Source: JALQUL01 sp964556425 (GTDB lineage: Bacteria > Pseudomonadota > Gammaproteobacteria > Burkholderiales > Burkholderiaceae_C). Taken from it: 7,117 nt of DNA. The position numbers and the translations under genes were made by a program. Under the pieces are notes generated by a model, which searched no databases, was not told the origin of the DNA, and saw nothing but the letters and a program-made list of their open reading frames with translations. Below, piece after piece: positions 6,452 to 7,117 of this stretch (position 1 is its first letter; every line of letters starts with the position of its first letter). The stretch is from contig CAZKWC010000101.1 in the NCBI GenBank assembly GCA_964556425.1, forward strand, positions 1 to 7,117. Reading direction: 5' to 3'.

Positions 6452-7117
6452 ATGAAACCAGTATTTGTTTTTTTCGATTTAGATCACACGCTTTTAGACG
6501 GTGATACCGATGTTTTATGGATTGAATTTTTGGCCAATGAAGGTTTGCTAGATGGGCAGGCGCTGTTACAGCGCAATCAAGAGATCTCTTATCTTTATAA
6601 AACAGGAGCGGTTGACCCACTTGAATTTACCGCTTTTTATGTGGGCACACTGGTTCACAAAAATTGGCAAGAATGGCAAGTTTTGCGAAGTAAGTTTTTT
6701 AATGAACAAATTTTGCCCTGCATTTCTGCAAAAGCAATTGCCTTGGTTCACTCTCACCGCAAACAAGGCCATACCCTAGTTTTGACTAGTGCTACCAATA
6801 CTTTTTTAACCGAACTTACCGCACAGTACTTAAAAATTAATCATTTATTAGGCAGTGTGCCAGAATGTATAGAGGGTATTTTTACAGGCAAAACCGTTGG
6901 TACTTTAAATCTACGTGATGGCAAAGTAATCAACCTAAAAGCTTGGCTTTTGCAACAAGGTTTAAGTTTAGAAAATATAATCAGCTATGGCTATAGCGAC
7001 TCTATTAACGACCTACCCTTGTTAGAGTGCGTGAACCATGCAATTGCCGTGCATCCCGATGAAAAACTGGCTTTAATTGCACAAGAAAAAAAGTGGCCTG
7101 TTATTAGTTTGTATTAA
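6452..7117 (+). CDS. HAD-superfamily subfamily IB hydrolase (SerB/CicA-like phosphatase)
   Basis: A complete 221-residue phosphatase ending in TAA at the window's last base. Motif I is FFDLDHTLLDGD with nucleophile Asp9 and acid/base Asp11; motif II is Ser113 in LTSATN; motif III is Lys158 in RDGKVI; motif IV is YSDSINDLPLL with Asp183 and Asp187. The inserted helical cap between motifs I and II (about residues 18-100) and the YSDSxNDLPLL form mark subfamily IB. It closely resembles small HAD hydrolases common in Betaproteobacteria, variously annotated as phosphoserine or histidinol-phosphate phosphatase; the substrate cannot be told from sequence. The ATG at 6452 follows AAAAGG by 11 bases, somewhat long spacing. 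It lies beyond the phnW terminator and therefore needs its own promoter; an AT-rich TTTAAT (6429-6434) could be its -10 but no good -35 is seen. A role in phosphonate breakdown is not required, since the pathway is already complete. Confidence 0.88.
   Translation: MKPVFVFFDLDHTLLDGDTDVLWIEFLANEGLLDGQALLQRNQEISYLYKTGAVDPLEFTAFYVGTLVHKNWQEWQVLRSKFFNEQILPCISAKAIALVHSHRKQGHTLVLTSATNTFLTELTAQYLKINHLLGSVPECIEGIFTGKTVGTLNLRDGKVINLKAWLLQQGLSLENIISYGYSDSINDLPLLECVNHAIAVHPDEKLALIAQEKKWPVISLY

Noticed and set aside
6399..6772. Short - strand frames overlapping the HAD gene
   Set aside because: They lie antisense to a clearly functional gene with all HAD motifs and show no family features.
1..7117. tRNA, rRNA, CRISPR arrays, insertion sequences or transposon ends
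   Set aside because: Nothing resembling these was seen; the non-coding parts are short and explained by promoters, operator, leader and terminators.

Overview
The window carries a compact 2-aminoethylphosphonate (AEP, ciliatine) degradation locus with two divergent arms. The right arm (+ strand) is phnW, the AEP:pyruvate aminotransferase. The left arm (- strand), in order of transcription, is a FadR/FCD-type GntR regulator (phnR-like), phosphonoacetate hydrolase phnA, phosphonoacetaldehyde dehydrogenase phnY, an assembly gap, the C-terminal half of an EamA/DMT permease, and the N-terminal 328 residues of an FAD-dependent dehydrogenase of the dimethylglycine/sarcosine dehydrogenase type that runs off the window. 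Together PhnW, PhnY and PhnA form the complete 'hydrolytic via phosphonoacetate' route: AEP + pyruvate gives phosphonoacetaldehyde + alanine, then phosphonoacetate, then acetate + phosphate. Carbon, nitrogen and phosphorus are all recovered without C-P lyase or phosphonatase (PhnX). No AEP importer, phnX or pbfA-type lyase is visible in the window.

Layout: 1-986 (-) DMGDH-like flavoprotein, cut by the window edge; 1020-1514 (-) DMT permease, 5' part lost in the gap; 1515-1614 a run of exactly 100 N, i.e. a scaffolding gap of unknown true size; 1615-3050 (-) phnY, missing only its last few codons; 3095-4315 (-) phnA; 4363-5037 (-) phnR-like; 5038-5202 divergent control region; 5203-6312 (+) phnW; 6334-6400 terminator(s); 6452-7117 (+) a HAD-IB hydrolase, probably an unrelated housekeeping neighbour. 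The long frame that reads through the N run on the - strand (1020-3050) is an artefact joining two different genes.

The control region is the most informative non-coding part. A perfect 9-bp inverted repeat (TATTGTCAA / TTGACAATA, 17 bp apart) holds a perfect TTGACA -35 box in each arm, one facing phnW and one facing phnR. The left arm overlaps a 12-bp palindrome ATTGT-CA-ACAAT that fits the FadR-family operator consensus. One protein bound there could block both promoters, suggesting substrate-responsive, autoregulated control. The regulator has no Shine-Dalgarno sequence and its predicted transcription start falls at or next to its ATG, so its mRNA may be leaderless.

The organism looks like an AT-rich proteobacterium (GC roughly 40-45% by eye). 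The HAD protein resembles the HAD-IB hydrolases common in Betaproteobacteria, and the regulator resembles the 'phosphonate utilization associated' GntR family named from Burkholderia, so a low-GC betaproteobacterium is the best guess. No species is claimed.
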